Part shown: positions 10,116 through 23,674 of the stretch, one piece after another
Layout of the letters: each line of letters opens with the position of its first letter
Position numbering within the stretch: position 1 is the first letter of the stretch
Source of the DNA: Tretioscincus oriximinensis
Lineage: Eukaryota; Chordata; Lepidosauria; Squamata; Gymnophthalmidae
Direction of reading: 5' to 3'
Length of the DNA stretch: 64,000 nt
Assembly: GCA_022410635.1 (NCBI GenBank)
Contig: JAJVDF010000208.1
Span: 664,893 to 728,892 of the forward strand
The notes under the pieces: generated by a model
The model's input: only the letters and a program-made list of their open reading frames with translations
The model's database searches: none
What the model was told of the DNA's origin: nothing
Translations under genes and position numbers: made by a program

Positions 10116-11655
10116 ACACCTTCCCTTTTGCTCAGCAGCAAGTAGGTAACCAGTGCAGGTCTTTCAGAACTAACCTGATGGTCAGAGACTCCTACCAGTA
10201 TCAGCATTTGAACTGCTCCATTCTGTATTTATTGTAAATTGGCTGATTATTTTCTCAATCCATGATATTCTTTGTAATCAAGACAATTTAAATGTGGGGA
10301 GAAATGAATATTTTTAGATCCTTTGCTAAAGTACCCCTTTGGCTAGAGTAGATTAATAAGTGAACGATCCAGCAAAAGAGATAAAAATCTCAGTTCCTGG
10401 TGAGCCTTGTTTTTTCTTTCTATCACTGCCAGAAAAATACTAGAAAAGAGAAAGAAAAGTGTTGAGAAATGGCTAAAAAAGTTGACAGAACCATTCCCAG
10501 AGTCCTCCAGTATCTAGGGATTCTAAGGTAATGCTCACTATGTTTTCCATAAGCTCATTCAGACTGTGGCCATCTTATGCTTCCTTTGAGTGAATTCCCT
10601 GATCCAGGTGGGCTGCAGTCGTGAAATGGGAATTCAAGTCCCATTATTCCGTTCTCATTCGGTAGGAAGTCATAGTTCCTAAAGGAGACAAACTGAATGT
10701 CTTGTGTCGCTTTGTGAACCCCATCTCCTACACATGTTTACGGTGCATTTTTGTAGTTCCAATTTTGTGTATCTTGTTACGTGGTTCTTTGGATTAAGGT
10801 TGAAGCATCAGCCTCATACCTCCCCCCCCACATACCCTTGAATTATTTTGCTGGACATCGCCCTTACTATACGTAATTCCTTTTCTAGCCAAACTCCTGT
10901 TTCTTGGTTAGCATAAAAATCTGCTCCATTTGGCTTGTGAATTTGCTGTGTGCGTATAGTCTAGCTCACTCCTGATTAAAAAAAGTCCTTTCAGTTGCCA
11001 GAAAGACTGATTTTTCTGTTCTTTTTTTTGCTGTTATTGCTGTGAATTCTTTGTCACTGACCAGCAACAGGCAAGCTTAAAATAGTTTACAAGCCCTTTT
11101 CAGACAAGCAGAGTTGAAAGGATGCCACGCTGGAGACATGGAAGAGTTCACACTCTATTCCCTACCCCTAAGGCATGATTTGAACTCATTTCCAAATACC
11201 AACCATCGTCTATTCCTAAGATTTTTCCCAGCAACCCTTTCCTGTCTTTGCCTCAACCAACTTCCTTTCATTATTAATTGTTCTTCTCATCTGGCTCATA
11301 GAGCCTCAATGGGTGGCCACTGCAGATTTTGTCTGCGTCTAGTACATTCCAAGACTTTGAGGCATTCCTTTTGCTAACGCATGCATGAGTGAATATGTCT
11401 TAACCCTTTCACCCCTTGGGCCAAAACTCAGAATAACCGCAAGAAGTCCCTTGATGTCTTCCTTTGATTGGAACTATACCTGTCCCTTTGAAGTTTAGTC
11501 TTGTAATGGTGGTAACCTTCAAACCTGGTTCAAATCTTTGGATATAGGCCACCTTTGTGACAAAATCCAATAGGTTTGAGGCACTTCTGGATATCCATCT
11601 GCTTTTCAAAGTTTCCTTGGCACAAATGGAAGAGCCAAACCCTACTGAACCAAAA

Positions 11656-11970
11656 TAGAAGAAGAAGAACTGGGCTCTTATACCCTGCTTTTCTCGCCAT
11701 TCAAAGGGACTCAAAGCGTCTTAAAAGGTTTTTTGCCCAAAGGCTAACATTCTGTCTTCCCCACCAGGCTGTGGTGGTTCCCATGTATCTACTTGCAGTC
11801 AGTTGCAATTTCTTGTACTTCATTCTTTCAAATAGCTGGGTTGGCTAGAGCTACAGGCTTGTGGAAGGTGCTCAGCCCTCCCCACGTCCCACACAGGGCT
11901 TCCAACCCCATCTCCCAGGTGAGAGACCATTTCCTAAGAGGATCTACGTTCTAACCATTGAGTTAGACCT
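11656..11970 (-). repeat. tRNA-derived SINE (family B), full length
   Basis: On the plus strand it runs from a (GAA)n tail through 'ataccctgcttttctcgcc', 'gctgggttggctagagctac' and 'cagggcttccaaccccatctc' (B-box complement) to the head near 'attgagttagacc'. It is one of the two best full-length copies. Confidence 0.85.
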
Positions 11971-13569
11971 AACCATTGAGTATGATTACACCCTGACTAC
12001 CTTCTCCTTTGACTGGACATGCACTTTGTCTATCTTAGCCCAGTGAGGAGAACATGGTAGCTATTTTGTGAGTGATGCCAGGAACATATTCTCAGAATGG
12101 CCCCGTGCCAGTTGATAGGCCTAGAAGAGCTGCCAGTGCCAAACTTTGGTTTGACCCGGCTGCTTTACTCCTTCCGTATGCGATTATGAGAAGGTGAAAT
12201 GCTGATTTCATTGAGACACTTTGTCCTCCACATCGCAGTGGCAGTGGAGAAGAAACAGAAAGAGATCATTCTTCCCAGCTGAAGATGGAATGGGTCATCG
12301 ATGACTATATCTCCCATCAGTCCTACTGATTATAATTAGAAAAATGAGGGGAATCCCAGCCAGTCCTTATTTCCCTCCATTGAACTGNTATGCTTAAAGT
12401 TTGATCGGCAGAACAATCAGATGGAGAAATACTCTTTTGGGATCCAGACCGCCTGTGGCAGATGGGAAATTTCGAACTCACAATGTTCCGTGGGTCACCT
12501 TGAATTACATTCTGAGCCAGTTTGACTTCTCTCTTCCCATTTGAGGTGCAGAACTCCTCTGCGTGTGATAACTTTGTCAAGCTATTTTTCTCTCACTCAT
12601 GTATGTATGTGTCTGTCTTTCTTTTTTCCTTTCCACCCATGCATCCCATCCATCTTTTCTTCCCTTTATCTTTAGCCTCCTTTCCTTCCTTCCTTCCTCT
12701 CTCTCTTTCTTCCCTTTATTCTTCCTTCTTTTCTTCCTGTCTTCCTTTCATTCTTGAGTCGCATCTCCATCCAACAAAGCAGGCTTCTCCTTTCTGGCCC
12801 TGCAGGCAACGGATGAGTTAACAGGCAAGACGGTTGTCAGCAGAACTGCTGAGTAATGCGTGTGTAAACCTCCCTCCCCAACCCTTCCTAGACTTCCTTG
12901 GCTATGGGCAAGAGAACAAGCTGTTCCCAAGCCGGTTATGTTCTGTTAACTCTCGCAACACCTGTTGCCCGGCGTGACAAGAAAGCGAGGAATGATAACT
13001 GAAAGCCAGCGTTGGGTTACCTTTGTTTGGCGGATTTGAAAAGAAGGATGTGAAAATCCTTGCCTTTCGTTGTGTTTGATTTCCACATGTGCTGCCTCTG
13101 CCCCCCTCTGCCCCCCCCTCCACACACACACCCTGTTTTGCTTGCTTAAGGTTATGGAGAAGGCAAAGATCTCTTCAAATCCAGACCATGTTTCGGTATT
13201 TCTCTCTCCTGGGGCTTTCAAAGGATTATCCAATATTTTCAGAGTGTCCCATCAGTTGCATGTGGAAACCCCTAAGTAGAATAGCAGCACCGTAAGCTTC
13301 AGAGGCTTTAACACCTACTACACAGGAGAAGTACTATGACTTTCAGAACGGTTAGAGCTTGATCAATCTGCCTTCCATAAAGTGACGCTCTTCTTAAGGC
13401 AGAGTGCGAGCCACCCAGTTTGGCGGAAGAGTTGGACATGTTAACAGAATGTAAGGCACTCTCTGCACTGCACTTGAAATCGTAGTTTAATCTATTTTCT
13501 TCCAAATCGGCTTCCGTTCTGACGACTTTCTATGCTTACCTTAGGCCTAGTATCTCATTCCATCCTTAT

Positions 13570-14512
13570 TGAAAAAATGGTCAAGTATGAGATTGACTAA
13601 ACAACAGTTAGATGGATTCAAAACTGGCTTGGAGACATATTTATAAATGACCTAGATGAGGGAATTGAAGGAAAAGTTATCAAATTTGCTGATGACACAA
13701 GTTGCTAAATAAGATACAGAAGGGATTCAAAAAGATCTAAACAAGCTGGAACAATGGGCTGAAACTAACAGAATGATATTTAATAGAGAGAAATGCAAAA
13801 TCCTACATCTGAGCAAAAAAATCCCCAGCACATATAGAATATGTCTGAGCAGCAGCACAGGTGACAGGGACCTGGGTGATTTGATGGATCACAGCCTAAA
13901 CATGAGTCAACATGTATGTGTGAAGCAGCTGCAAAAAAGGCAAACACAATCCTGGGGTGTATTAAGAGGATCATAAAATCTCAATCACGTGAAGTGATTA
14001 TTCCTCTTTAGAGTACTTTGGTACAACCACGCTTGGATTACTGTGTTTAATTATGGGAAGCCCTATTTAAAAAGGAGTTCAAAAGATTGTTAAAAGGATG
14101 GTGTTTGGTCTGGAAACCACGTCCTATGAGAAACGGTTAAAGAATCTAGGGATGTTTAGTCTGCAAAAGAGAAGATGGAGAGGAGACCTGATAGCTGCCT
14201 ACAAATACCTGAAGGGCTGCCACAGAACAGAGGGATCAGCATTATTCTCATTAGCACATGGAAGGACTAGAAACAATGGGATGAAGCTGCAAGGGAGCAG
14301 ATTTAGATTAGAGATCAGAAAGAACTTTCTAACAGTCAGGGTGATAAACCAGTGGAACAGGTTGCCATGGGGGGGTGAGTTCGCCTTCCCTGGGGGTCTT
14401 CAAACAGAGACTGGACAGTCATCTGTCTGGGGTGGTTTAATGAATCCTGCATTGAGCAGGGGATTGGACCCTATCACCCTGGAGGCCCTTTCCACATCTA
14501 TGATTCTATGGA
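13570..14512 (+). mobile_element. CR1 LINE, 3' end with ATTCTATG tail (family E)
   Basis: About 940 bp of a 5'-truncated CR1. The early part encodes the decayed end of the reverse transcriptase, including 'gctgatgacaca' (the ADD catalytic motif), then the C-terminal ORF2 region. It ends with the CR1 signature 'ggattggaccctatcaccct' and the tail 'atgattctatgg'. It has several frameshifts and stops. The tail separates it from the 'gttcttatgttctt' family D copies, so two CR1 lineages are present. Confidence 0.88.
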
Positions 14513-14859
14513 AACGAGCTTTTTTCTTGTGCTCTCTCTTTTGCCCTCTGGATGCAGTGTTGTCCGCATTGGATGTAGCCTGGCCTGGTCAAGGCACTCA
14601 AAATTTACTGTCTATATCCAGAACTTCTGGAACGGAACAAGAAACTGGGCAGAAGGCCACATACTTCTCCATTCTGGTTTAACAGGGAGACATTTTGGCA
14701 GAACACCAATTTGTGCTACAGAAGTGGTCCCCCGAAGACTTCTGAGATCAGAAACCTTTGTTCCCAGCTGTTGGAGCTGTTGACATCAGGGTCCAAATCT
14801 CATGTGGGTTGGCGGGCTTCCCCATTTTCAGGCAGTGTTTGTGAGTTTTGTATCTTGTT

Positions 14860-14925
14860 TTTTATTGCTGTTAACCACCTTGATACTTCTGAGTATAGGG
14901 CAGGATAGAGGTGTAAATAAACAAG
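14860..14925 (+). repeat. LINE/SINE tail fragment
   Basis: 'ccaccttgatacttctgagtatagggcagg' type tail ending 'gtgtaaataaacaag'. Similar isolated tails occur at 17520-17592 and 19260-19320; all are probably L2-like 3' ends. Confidence 0.5.
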
Positions 14926-14952
14926 TAATGGCTGGAATTCACTACATCCAAG

Positions 14953-15530
14953 TGATTCTAGCAGGGCGTTCTTGTAGCACATTAGAGATTAACAAAAAGA
15001 AGGTAAACAGCATAAGCTTTGGTAGACATGTGTGCTGTAGCCTTATCTACAAAAAACTCATATTGCCTACCTCTAAAGTGCTACAAAAACTCCTGAGTAG
15101 ATTTTCTGGACCCAGACTATGGCTGCATCCACACGCAGGGCTAAAAAGTGCCCTTTTCTTTGCTGCGGGATGCAGCCATCTACACACAAAGCGCATCGGC
15201 CGCCATAGGTGGGAAAGAGGAAGGAAGTGCCGACCTGTAAGTGGCCCAACGCAGCCTTCCTTCCGCCATACCTGATCTGCATATCTCTCTCCTGATTGGC
15301 GGAGCTCCTGCAAACCCCACGAGGCTCAAAATAGCAGCGGATTTTGGGCACGGAGTGCCATGAGAGCTGAAAATATCCGCTTCCAGGAGACACACTGCAA
15401 GGCAGGTTTGCTGTGGCTGCGCTGCTGATAAGCCGGCTTTACGTCTGGTGGAGCCGCCGGGACGCCACTCCTAACCAGATGCCAATACACCATATGGATG
15501 CAGCCTATCATTGCTTTGAAATCTAGGACA
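14953..15530 (+). repeat. Foldback element (family C) interrupted by a DNA element
   Basis: Left part 14953-15120 ('cttgtagcacattagagatt', 'ctacctctaaagtgctac', 'ttttctggacccagactat'). The right end continues at 15506 ('tatcattgctttgaaatc'). Removing the 385-bp insert and one copy of TAT restores the family C end, proving nesting. Confidence 0.7.
15121..15505. mobile_element. 385-bp non-autonomous DNA element nested in a foldback
   Basis: Perfect 11-bp terminal inverted repeats GGCTGCATCCA / TGGATGCAGCC, flanked on both sides by TAT (15118-15120 and 15506-15508). The interior is GC-rich and has no transposase frame. A 3-bp duplication suggests a PIF/Harbinger-type element, but the family is not established. 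Its boundaries are well supported by the interrupted host repeat. Confidence 0.7.
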
Positions 15531-16824
15531 GGTGACAACAAGGTCCAATTGCAGGAATCATCAGTTCACTGTGGCCTCCGTTTTTCTCTCTGATATTTAT
15601 TTCACAGAGTGTTACAAAGACCTGGTTAACCATGTCAAGGGTCTCCCCGTGGGCATTTGAATAAGTATGCTGTGAATGTACCTTCCCTCTCCACACGCAC
15701 TTAAAGCATGGAAGAGGCAGCTCAGAACTGATCCAGCATTTGCTTGCTCCACAGGCTTGTGGAGAGGAAAGGCCTTTCCGCTTCTCAGCTGCTGCTGGGC
15801 TTTTAAGTGGAGAGGCCGAAGTCTGAACCTGGCACGCAAAACACGCACCGCCTGCTAAAACCCTCTCCTCCGCACCCACGGCTCTTCTCTAGGTTCCTTA
15901 GCTTTTCATTCCTGCTTCCTCATCTGTCGCGCTTTTCTTTCCCGTATGGTGGTTGGGTCGGGACTCCATCAGCTGCTTTGCTCTGCCTGCCTGCCAGGGT
16001 TTCTATGAACTCTCAGATTAGCATAGCTGGAATAATTTTCCAGTACCTATTTTCTTGTCTCGCCTTCATTCTCCTCACTCCTTGCATCTGTTGCAGTGGA
16101 AACCTGTTCAAAAATAGAGTTGGTTGGGAAGGGAAGGAGGGAATTTCGTTGAGCAAAGCAAAACACATTTCTGTTCCACTGTTTTGTCCATTCCTTGGAA
16201 ACGGCTGTCCCTTTTATGCAGCCGATCTGCAAACCCTATCACATAGTTGGGATTGTTTCCTGTCCCTGAATGTCGTAACTCGTCCAGGTTGGGGTCTAGG
16301 AGACCTGGAATCAAACAAACCTGGGAGGATTATTTCCCAGGATCCTCTCTGGCAAATGGTGGTGGCAGGGATCTATGAAAGCCAAAATCAGACAAACTAG
16401 GGAAGTTCAAAGGGGTTTTGTACCTGTCCCAAAGTGCAGGAAGAAGACATTTTAAACCTCATGTCTTCTTCGGGCCAAAGCTCCTGCATATATTTGCCAT
16501 GTAATTATCCCTCTTATTAGACTGATTGGATTAGTAAAGTTCTAGCAACCAGCAGTTCTCTTCTTCAGCAGGGTGCACTGCTAAGCGATTCTGTGGTATC
16601 AGTATAATCACTATAATGCTAAACTGGCAGTCATGTTTCCAGACCCCTAAGGGATTCTGGAAATGAGGCCACTGTTTTATATGGGGAGATGTCGTTGCTT
16701 ATATTCCTGATTTTTCCTTGCTTGAAATACCAAAAAGCAACTAGCTGGCCTCAATGTGAGGTGTGATGGACTTTGGCCCAATTCAGTTGGACTTCCTTTA
16801 TGAGCAAAGAGTAAGTTTAATTTG

Positions 16825-17290
16825 GGGCCAGAGTTCATCTAGTCCAGCATTCTGTCTCACCCAGTAGCCCATCAATTGCCCCTGGCAGCCTCAAGCAGAA
16901 GAAGGCAAACCCCTTCCCTGTTCAAGATTCTCTGCAGATGTACTGCCTATTGCTCCATCTTTGAGACAGGATCAAGAAATGCATCTTAGTAGCTCTTTAT
17001 ACCCTTGGCTTCCATGAACCTGGCTAATCCTGTCCTAAAGCTATCCAGGCTGCTAATTACCATCAACTCTCCTGGAAATAAATTCCACAGACCAATGATC
17101 CTCTGTGAAAAAACACTTTCCTTCATCTGTCTTCACTCTTCTGCCTGTAAGTTTCAAGGAATACCCTCTGGTCCTAGCATTGCATGATAGAGGAAATAAA
17201 TTCACCTTGTCCATTCTATGTGTAGTTTTATATCCTCACTTAAACGCTGTCTTTTGAGGCTGAAGAGACCCAAATGTTGCTATCTAATTT
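16825..17290 (-). repeat. CR1-type LINE 3' region (family D)
   Basis: Minus-strand copy with 'catctagtccagcattctg', 'caattgcccctggcagcc', 'acccttggcttccatgaacc' and 'aaattccacagaccaatg'. It extends further 5' than most copies, into the C-terminal ORF2 region. Confidence 0.75.
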
Positions 17291-18059
17291 CATAAGGCCA
17301 CCATATTATGCTGCCTGGCTTTCAAACTTGGTGGAGGTTTTGGACTTAATATTCCATTTCAAGTTGAGCTTCAGGGTTCATTACAATCTTGGACTGATAA
17401 TAGTTGTCACCCTGCCCTTGAACCTGGCAACATGTGCCATAAGTTGAATCTTGCCAAAATGAGAAAAAGTGAAGGAGTTAGAGTGAGTTATGCTTTTAAA
17501 TATGCTTTTAAGTAAGTTTTTATCTGTTGTTGTAACCCTGCCTAGGACCTTCAGGTGAAGGCTGGGATATAAATCTTTTAAATAAATAAATCTTTCATTA
17601 AGTGCCACCTCCAGTCCAAGATTTTTGGGTATGTATGGATAAATGGGAGGAATGAGTTAGTGCCAGGGGGTCAAACCCAGAGCAACATTTTCATGTTTGC
17701 CATGCTTATTATAATGACAACGGGGGTTTCATTTAAATACAGAGGCTTATGATCTGCTTATGAAATCGGGCGGGGTGTGTCAAAGCAGCCGTGCAGGCAC
17801 GAACCGGCAGTTGCCTCGAGCAGCTCAACTTTTTGCCCACATGAACAGGCTTGCTCCCAACTCAGGCGTTCTTCCCACAATGAGATTCAAAAACGAAACA
17901 TTTTTTAAAAAGGTTTCCAGCTGAAAAATTGGGTGCTCTGCAGATCACATGTGTTTGCTTGTTACATAAAGTTGCTTGGAGGCAAACTTTGGCATGGCAC
18001 GGTTGTAGACTGCTGCATGAAGAGACCTTTTTAAGAGCTTTTGCCCTCATCTCTAGCTA

Positions 18060-18400
18060 ATATGTCCATTTGGGTTTCATCTCCTCTGGCCTCAGTAGCC
18101 ATTTTTGGCTTTATTTCCTCTTATCCCTGGTCAGTGTGGTAATTTTAGGCCTGATTTTTCCCCCAGTCCTGGGCAGCTTGGCCATTTTGTGTGCCATCTC
18201 TCCTCGACCCTTGCCAGTGTAACCATTTTAGGCATCTTTCTTCAGCCTTTGGTCTCCATTTCCCCTCTGCCCTATCCAGTGTGGCCATTTAGGAGTCATT
18301 TCCTCAAATCCAGCCAATGTAACTATTTTAATCTCTGTCTCTCCCCAGCCTAACCAGTGTGGCCATTCTGGTCTTCCTATTATCCTCATCAGTTTATACT
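18060..18400 (+). repeat. Degenerate minisatellite, unit about 41 bp
   Basis: Units begin with variants of 'cagtgtggccattttaggc' at about 18093, 18132, 18174, 18215, 18277, 18311 and 18355, separated by CT-rich spacers. Most spacings are 34-44 bases; one is 62. Strongly diverged, so old. Confidence 0.65.
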
Positions 18401-21400
18401 TCCCATTTGACAGGAATGGTATATCAAAAGTCCACACCTCCTTTCATAGTCCTATACAAATGGCTTTCATAGTCCTATATCAGTTCTGGCTCTGAAAGCT
18501 AGATAGAACTGATTCCTTCCATCATGATAACAAGAGAGAAGATGTTGAAGTTTACCTAGGACAAAAATCTCTCTCAAGTGATTCTCTTTCTTCACACAAT
18601 GACGGTGCTGCTTCACTAATGGGAACTTTATCCCACACATCTAGAGGCACCACTTGGGTAAACATTGGGTCCCATTTGTGGTTGGAAGTGTAGTTCAAAT
18701 ATCTGAAGGGCGGGTCTGCTTTGGGGGAAAGCAATCAAGACAGGCAGTTGTATATCAATTATATTTGGGCCGTAAAAAGCTCTGATTAGAAGAATCTCTG
18801 GACTTAACAGACTCTTTACTCACCTTATGCTTTTCCCATTTAGACCAAAGATGCACTGAGTAGAAGGAGGTTTTTTGAATCAAACCCAAATGCATTTCTA
18901 GATCATTGTTGCCAATTAAAGAAAATAAAAGCAGTTCCTTTCCAGTTTCCATACCCACAATCTGTTCTTTAGCTTCTTTCTCCTTTAATACCAAATCCCA
19001 AATGTTTTTCAAGAGAAGAGAAACTAGTGAGATGGGAGACATAAATTTTGAACTACAGGCTTTTTTCACCCTTTAATTATTGTTTTATTATACATTACTA
19101 TACATAACAATCTCCCCCTCAAGGTAGGTAAGTCACCATCCCTGTATTATTTTAGAAGATCTTTGAAGATGCTTAGCCTGGCCTTTGTTGAGGAAATGGT
19201 GTTTTCCTTCCCACTTTTATATACTGTTTCAGTATGCCAATTTTGTATTTTTGTTTTTATTATTGGCCACCCTGAGACCTTTGGGTATAGGATGGGGTAT
19301 AAGTATAAATAAATAAACAACTGGAAGATATATACTAGTGTCAAAATATAGTAATAAATTGTTATTTCTTAATCTTTCAGCACTTCTTGGTCATTTCACA
19401 CTCATTGCTGCCACTAATGATTTATCTACTTTATGTCTTAGATTAGTTCTTATATTTTGATTTACAAATTATTAAGAATAAAACATTCACTTTCCTAGAC
19501 AGATATCCCAAAGGACTGGACCAATTGCCTCTTCTACCAAGAGCTTTTTCCATCAAAGAAAAAAATCATTTAAAAACAGCAAGTTGCGAAATTAGCCGAA
19601 ATGGGATTATTCAGTCCCTCTTCCATTCATTTTATATTTATCCCACAAATATCCCACAAAATAAAGGCTCTAATAATATGGCTAGACTACCATTTGGCAA
19701 CTGAATCAGCACAGATCGGAAATACAAGCTCGTGAACTGGCCTTTATTTCAATAGCCTCTTTATATATTACAATTCCTTTTCCCTTGTGATCTGATGATT
19801 AATCTGATGAAGTAATAATTAATCATTTAACTATTTCCAGCCGGTACAGTGCTAACGGCAGGAAATATTTTGCTGGAACTGTTAATACTCATCCTTTGAA
19901 TGGGAATAGTGTTGCTCAAAATATAGGTCCACATACAATACAAAAATGAATCATTATAGCCAGAAAGAGAGGAGAGCAGAGCCTAAATTCTTTAAAATGG
20001 GGGAAATACTGTTTTGTCTGTAAGTAACTAACTTTGAAATACCATCTGTCTCTTTCTCTCTTTACAAAAAAACCCCACCAACTTAGGTGTGTTGCTAAGA
20101 TTTCCTAGTCTTCACCAGAGAGCTTAAAAAAAAACTTTGCATGCTTTAGAAATGGGCTAGAATTGTGAAACTGGTTGTTTTTTAGCATCTGAGAAATGAA
20201 ACTGAAAGATCTTTCTGATTGTAACACAAGCTCAGGGGTTTTATATGAGGTGATAGCAACTCAAGTATGGTATATTCTCATTAAAAAAAACAACAGCATA
20301 GATTGTTGGTTTCCTCTTTAAAACGAATGTGTGTGATACACTACATTTGGAGATTAATTATATTTTGTTTTATTTATTATTCCCTTTGAATGTTCAGGCA
20401 TTAATATATCAGAATTATTTCCTAGTTTTATTCGTTGTGGTATTTTTGAAATCATCTGAATGGAATCTAAAAATATTATTGAAATTTCACTTATTTAAAA
20501 ATTATAACAATCACTCAGTACATGATATCCACACTTTATTACTTTAAAAATCAGATTTGGAAATTTCCTACTTCTAGAGTGCAAAGAAGCTTTCAAAAGT
20601 TCTAATCCTAGTAGAAAAGCAGGTAAAAAAAATGTAACGAAGATGGGAGATGAATTTGTTTGAATTAACTTGCTTTTCCCCTTGATCTATCTTGAAATTT
20701 TGTTCCTTCTTATGAGTTCCTGGAGCATTTTTTAAATTTGTAGTGCTGATAATTCTGATTTTTGTTCATTGTAGTCATGTAATTAGGTGTGACTAATTAG
20801 CAAAATGATTCTTAATGCTTAAGGAATTTTTTTTGGGATTGAGATATACCCGACTCATAACTTGCTTCAAAATGCAGGAATTTAAGAGTTTTATCCTTTC
20901 AATTATAGGCTCCTGTTTACATCCTCAAATTTAAAAAAGCGATTACTAGGGGTTAAGCTATTTTCATTTTTTCCCCTTTTTTAATGAACTTACATGTATG
21001 TAAGAACCCAAAGGAAATCCAACTATAGGTCATACTTAATTGTCATGGCTATTGAATATTAAATCAAAACTATTTGCAATAAGAATTAAAAAGATATTCT
21101 AGGAACCCTGACTTATAAGAGAACACAAAATATCAAGATAAATCAAGGGAAAAAGCAAATAAATTTACTAAATTCTACAACTGGGAATTTTCCCCAAATC
21201 TTTTTTGAACAAGCTAACCAGCAACCCTTCATAGATTTATCAAAACTGAAAATGTTAGAAATGCCACATGCACCTTGTGAAATCATTCTGGACAAAAACA
21301 GGAACTGAAAATCCATGTTTAACTTTTAGAGTTTTAACACGGAAACACTTGAAGATTTCTTGAGAAATTTCTCAATAGTTGAAACCATTTACTTCACTCC

Positions 21401-21944
21401 TTTTTCCTTTTCCGTTTCTTTCCTTTCCTCCCCCATCTTCCTTTTTTACTAGGTTCCAAGATGTTATATTCACTTTCTTTATTATATATATTATATATTT
21501 TCCTTTACCAGGTGTCCTGTGGTTACGTTTTAATTTTGTCACTTTAAATACAGTTGGCCTCATCAGAAGATGTTACTTCTTTTTCTTGTTCTCCTTCTTT
21601 TCATAAAAAAACGCTCTGCATTTCTCTCAAAAAGAAAATATTTCGTCTTGTATTTGACTTACCAATATAAATGATATTCATGCAAAGCAAATCTCTTTCA
21701 ACACAGACAACAAAATATTTAATAAAAATATAATAAGGAAATAGACATATTTATTTCATCAGAAAGAGCCAGATTTGAGTTAATGATGTTAAGAACTAAT
21801 ACTTTTTAAATGGCTTTATAACTATTGCAGGCACTATTGGGAATAGCCATTGTATTTTGGGACTTTCAAGAACATGGATGCTGTAGAAGACCTGGAAAAG
21901 GTCTTACATATCAATATATTGATCATGGAAAATACGTGAACTTA

Positions 21945-22280
21945 AGAACATAAGAGGAGCTTGCTGGATCAGGCCACAGCACATAGCTTACCAATTGAAC
22001 TGGGTGGAAAAAGACAAAACTTTCACCTGATCTCAACTACCTGGAGATGCTTTTAGAAGCATCCTGCTTATATCACCAATGTAGGAATCCATGCACATGC
22101 ACTAATTTTTGAAGGACAGGTGTATCCGTGGCTACTAAGCCACAGATACACCTGTCCTTCAAAAATTAGTCTCTCTCTCAAAACCATTCAGCTAGTTGCT
22201 ATCACCATTGTTCATGGTCAATTCCACAGGTCAATGTTTATCTAGATGAAATGAATTTTTTGTGAATAATTTGTTTTGTC
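21945..22280 (-). repeat. CR1-type LINE 3' end (family D) with an inverted duplication
   Basis: Begins 'aagaacataagaggagcttg' and 'tggatcaggccacagca', the minus-strand family D end. Its middle contains the near-perfect 70-bp hairpin at 22101-22170, which duplicates family D sequence ('agccacagatacacctg') in inverted order. Confidence 0.65.
22101..22170. repeat. 70-bp near-perfect hairpin
   Basis: Two 33-base arms (22101-22133 and 22138-22170) with one mismatch and a 4-base loop (acta). The arms start and end with actaattttt / aaaaattagt. It would fold tightly as RNA. It lies inside a CR1 remnant. Confidence 0.9.
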
Positions 22281-22744
22281 TTCCTATAATCCCCGCAAAG
22301 GACATTTTTATGTTTTCTGTGAATTTTTTGTGAATAGTTACTAAACTAATATACGTGGCTATTCTCTTTTTTATTGTCTTTATGGCACTATAGGTTATGT
22401 GTAGTGTAGTGTCACGTTTTCGAATTTACTGTTGATATTTTTCTACTAAGACTATAGTTCGTGGTATGAGATTCTTTTTCTGTATTTCCTTGATTTTAAA
22501 TATCGAAATTGGTTACATTTTATTCAGGAACTTTTTGTTTGGCTTTCTTGTAACCTTCTTCATCCTCATAGCTTTTCAGACAAAAAATCACATTTTCTCT
22601 GAATTTTGTACCGGAGACTAATAAACGGATGGCTGACTTCCACAAATTGAGATACGGATGAACTTCATCTCACATTGTTCATACTAACTATTTTGTGGTA
22701 GACAAATTCATGGAGAACAAGTATATTACTGGATACTAAAGTGG

Positions 22745-22925
22745 ATTTTTAGGTATTGCATCCAGGTTGAAGAAAGGCCATTTGCAGAGAGTCAAGAGCG
22801 AGTGAAGATTTTGCCTTCTTCCTCTGCTTAAGATATCCAGTTGGTGAACCATAGCATGAGGCAGAAAACTGGATTAGATGGGTGGGGATCCCATCTAGCA
22901 GGGCTCCTCATATACATTTCTATGA
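22745..22925 (+). repeat. CR1-type LINE 3' end (family D)
   Basis: Phrases 'gccatttgcagagagt', 'ccttcttcctctgcttaag' and 'gaggcagaaaactggattag', then 'agcagggctcctcatatac'. Plus orientation, decayed end. Confidence 0.6.
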
Positions 22926-23674
22926 GTTTATGCAAAGAAGTATACAACTGTGTTCCTATAGGTCATAAGTTAGCAACCCATAGTTTGTGGGGAATCCAAA
23001 ATATCTCTCTAAACCAACATCCCCTGCACAGCAAAATATTTATCCCAGCAACCACAGGCATACTTAGATTTATTGGGAAAATGGAGAAACCACATCTCTT
23101 CTCCCCTTGAACAGGAAATATCTATATTCTCACTATTTAATTTATATTATCATTAACTCCCAGTAGTGGTTGCTTCCTTCCCAGTAAGACTTCATTGATA
23201 TAATTCAAAATGGTACCAGCCATGGAAGGAGGAAAGAGTATATTACTGGTTACTTTTTATATTTTTTGTTTGTTTTTGAAGGCTGTGTATGCACATTGTG
23301 CTAATAGCTCCTCGATTTTTTAAACTCCCCCCCCCCCCCCAAAAAAAGATTTTTGGTTAAAGTAACGGGAATTTTGGCAGTAATTTTTTCCAACCGTACC
23401 TCTTTTGGAAAACAGTATTCCTTGTGTGTAAGTAAGGAGGGAAGAAAAAAAGTTCTTATTAATTCTGCATTCTTTTTCTAACACACCATTTTCTCTATAT
23501 ATTATTTAATTCATGCATTTTTCCTCCAAAAGATTATCTGGAACTTTGAGCTTTCATATGTATTTTCCCTATGCAATTGTTTATTTATTTATTGTTCTAA
23601 ATTCATGGCAAAATATTACAGAAGCAAAATATTACTTATCTGGTAAGTTATCTGTAAATCCAGAATTTGAAGTG

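Noticed and set aside
15807..16400. 197-codon frame on the plus strand
   Set aside because: Crosses unrelated intronic sequence with CT-rich runs; no family resemblance.
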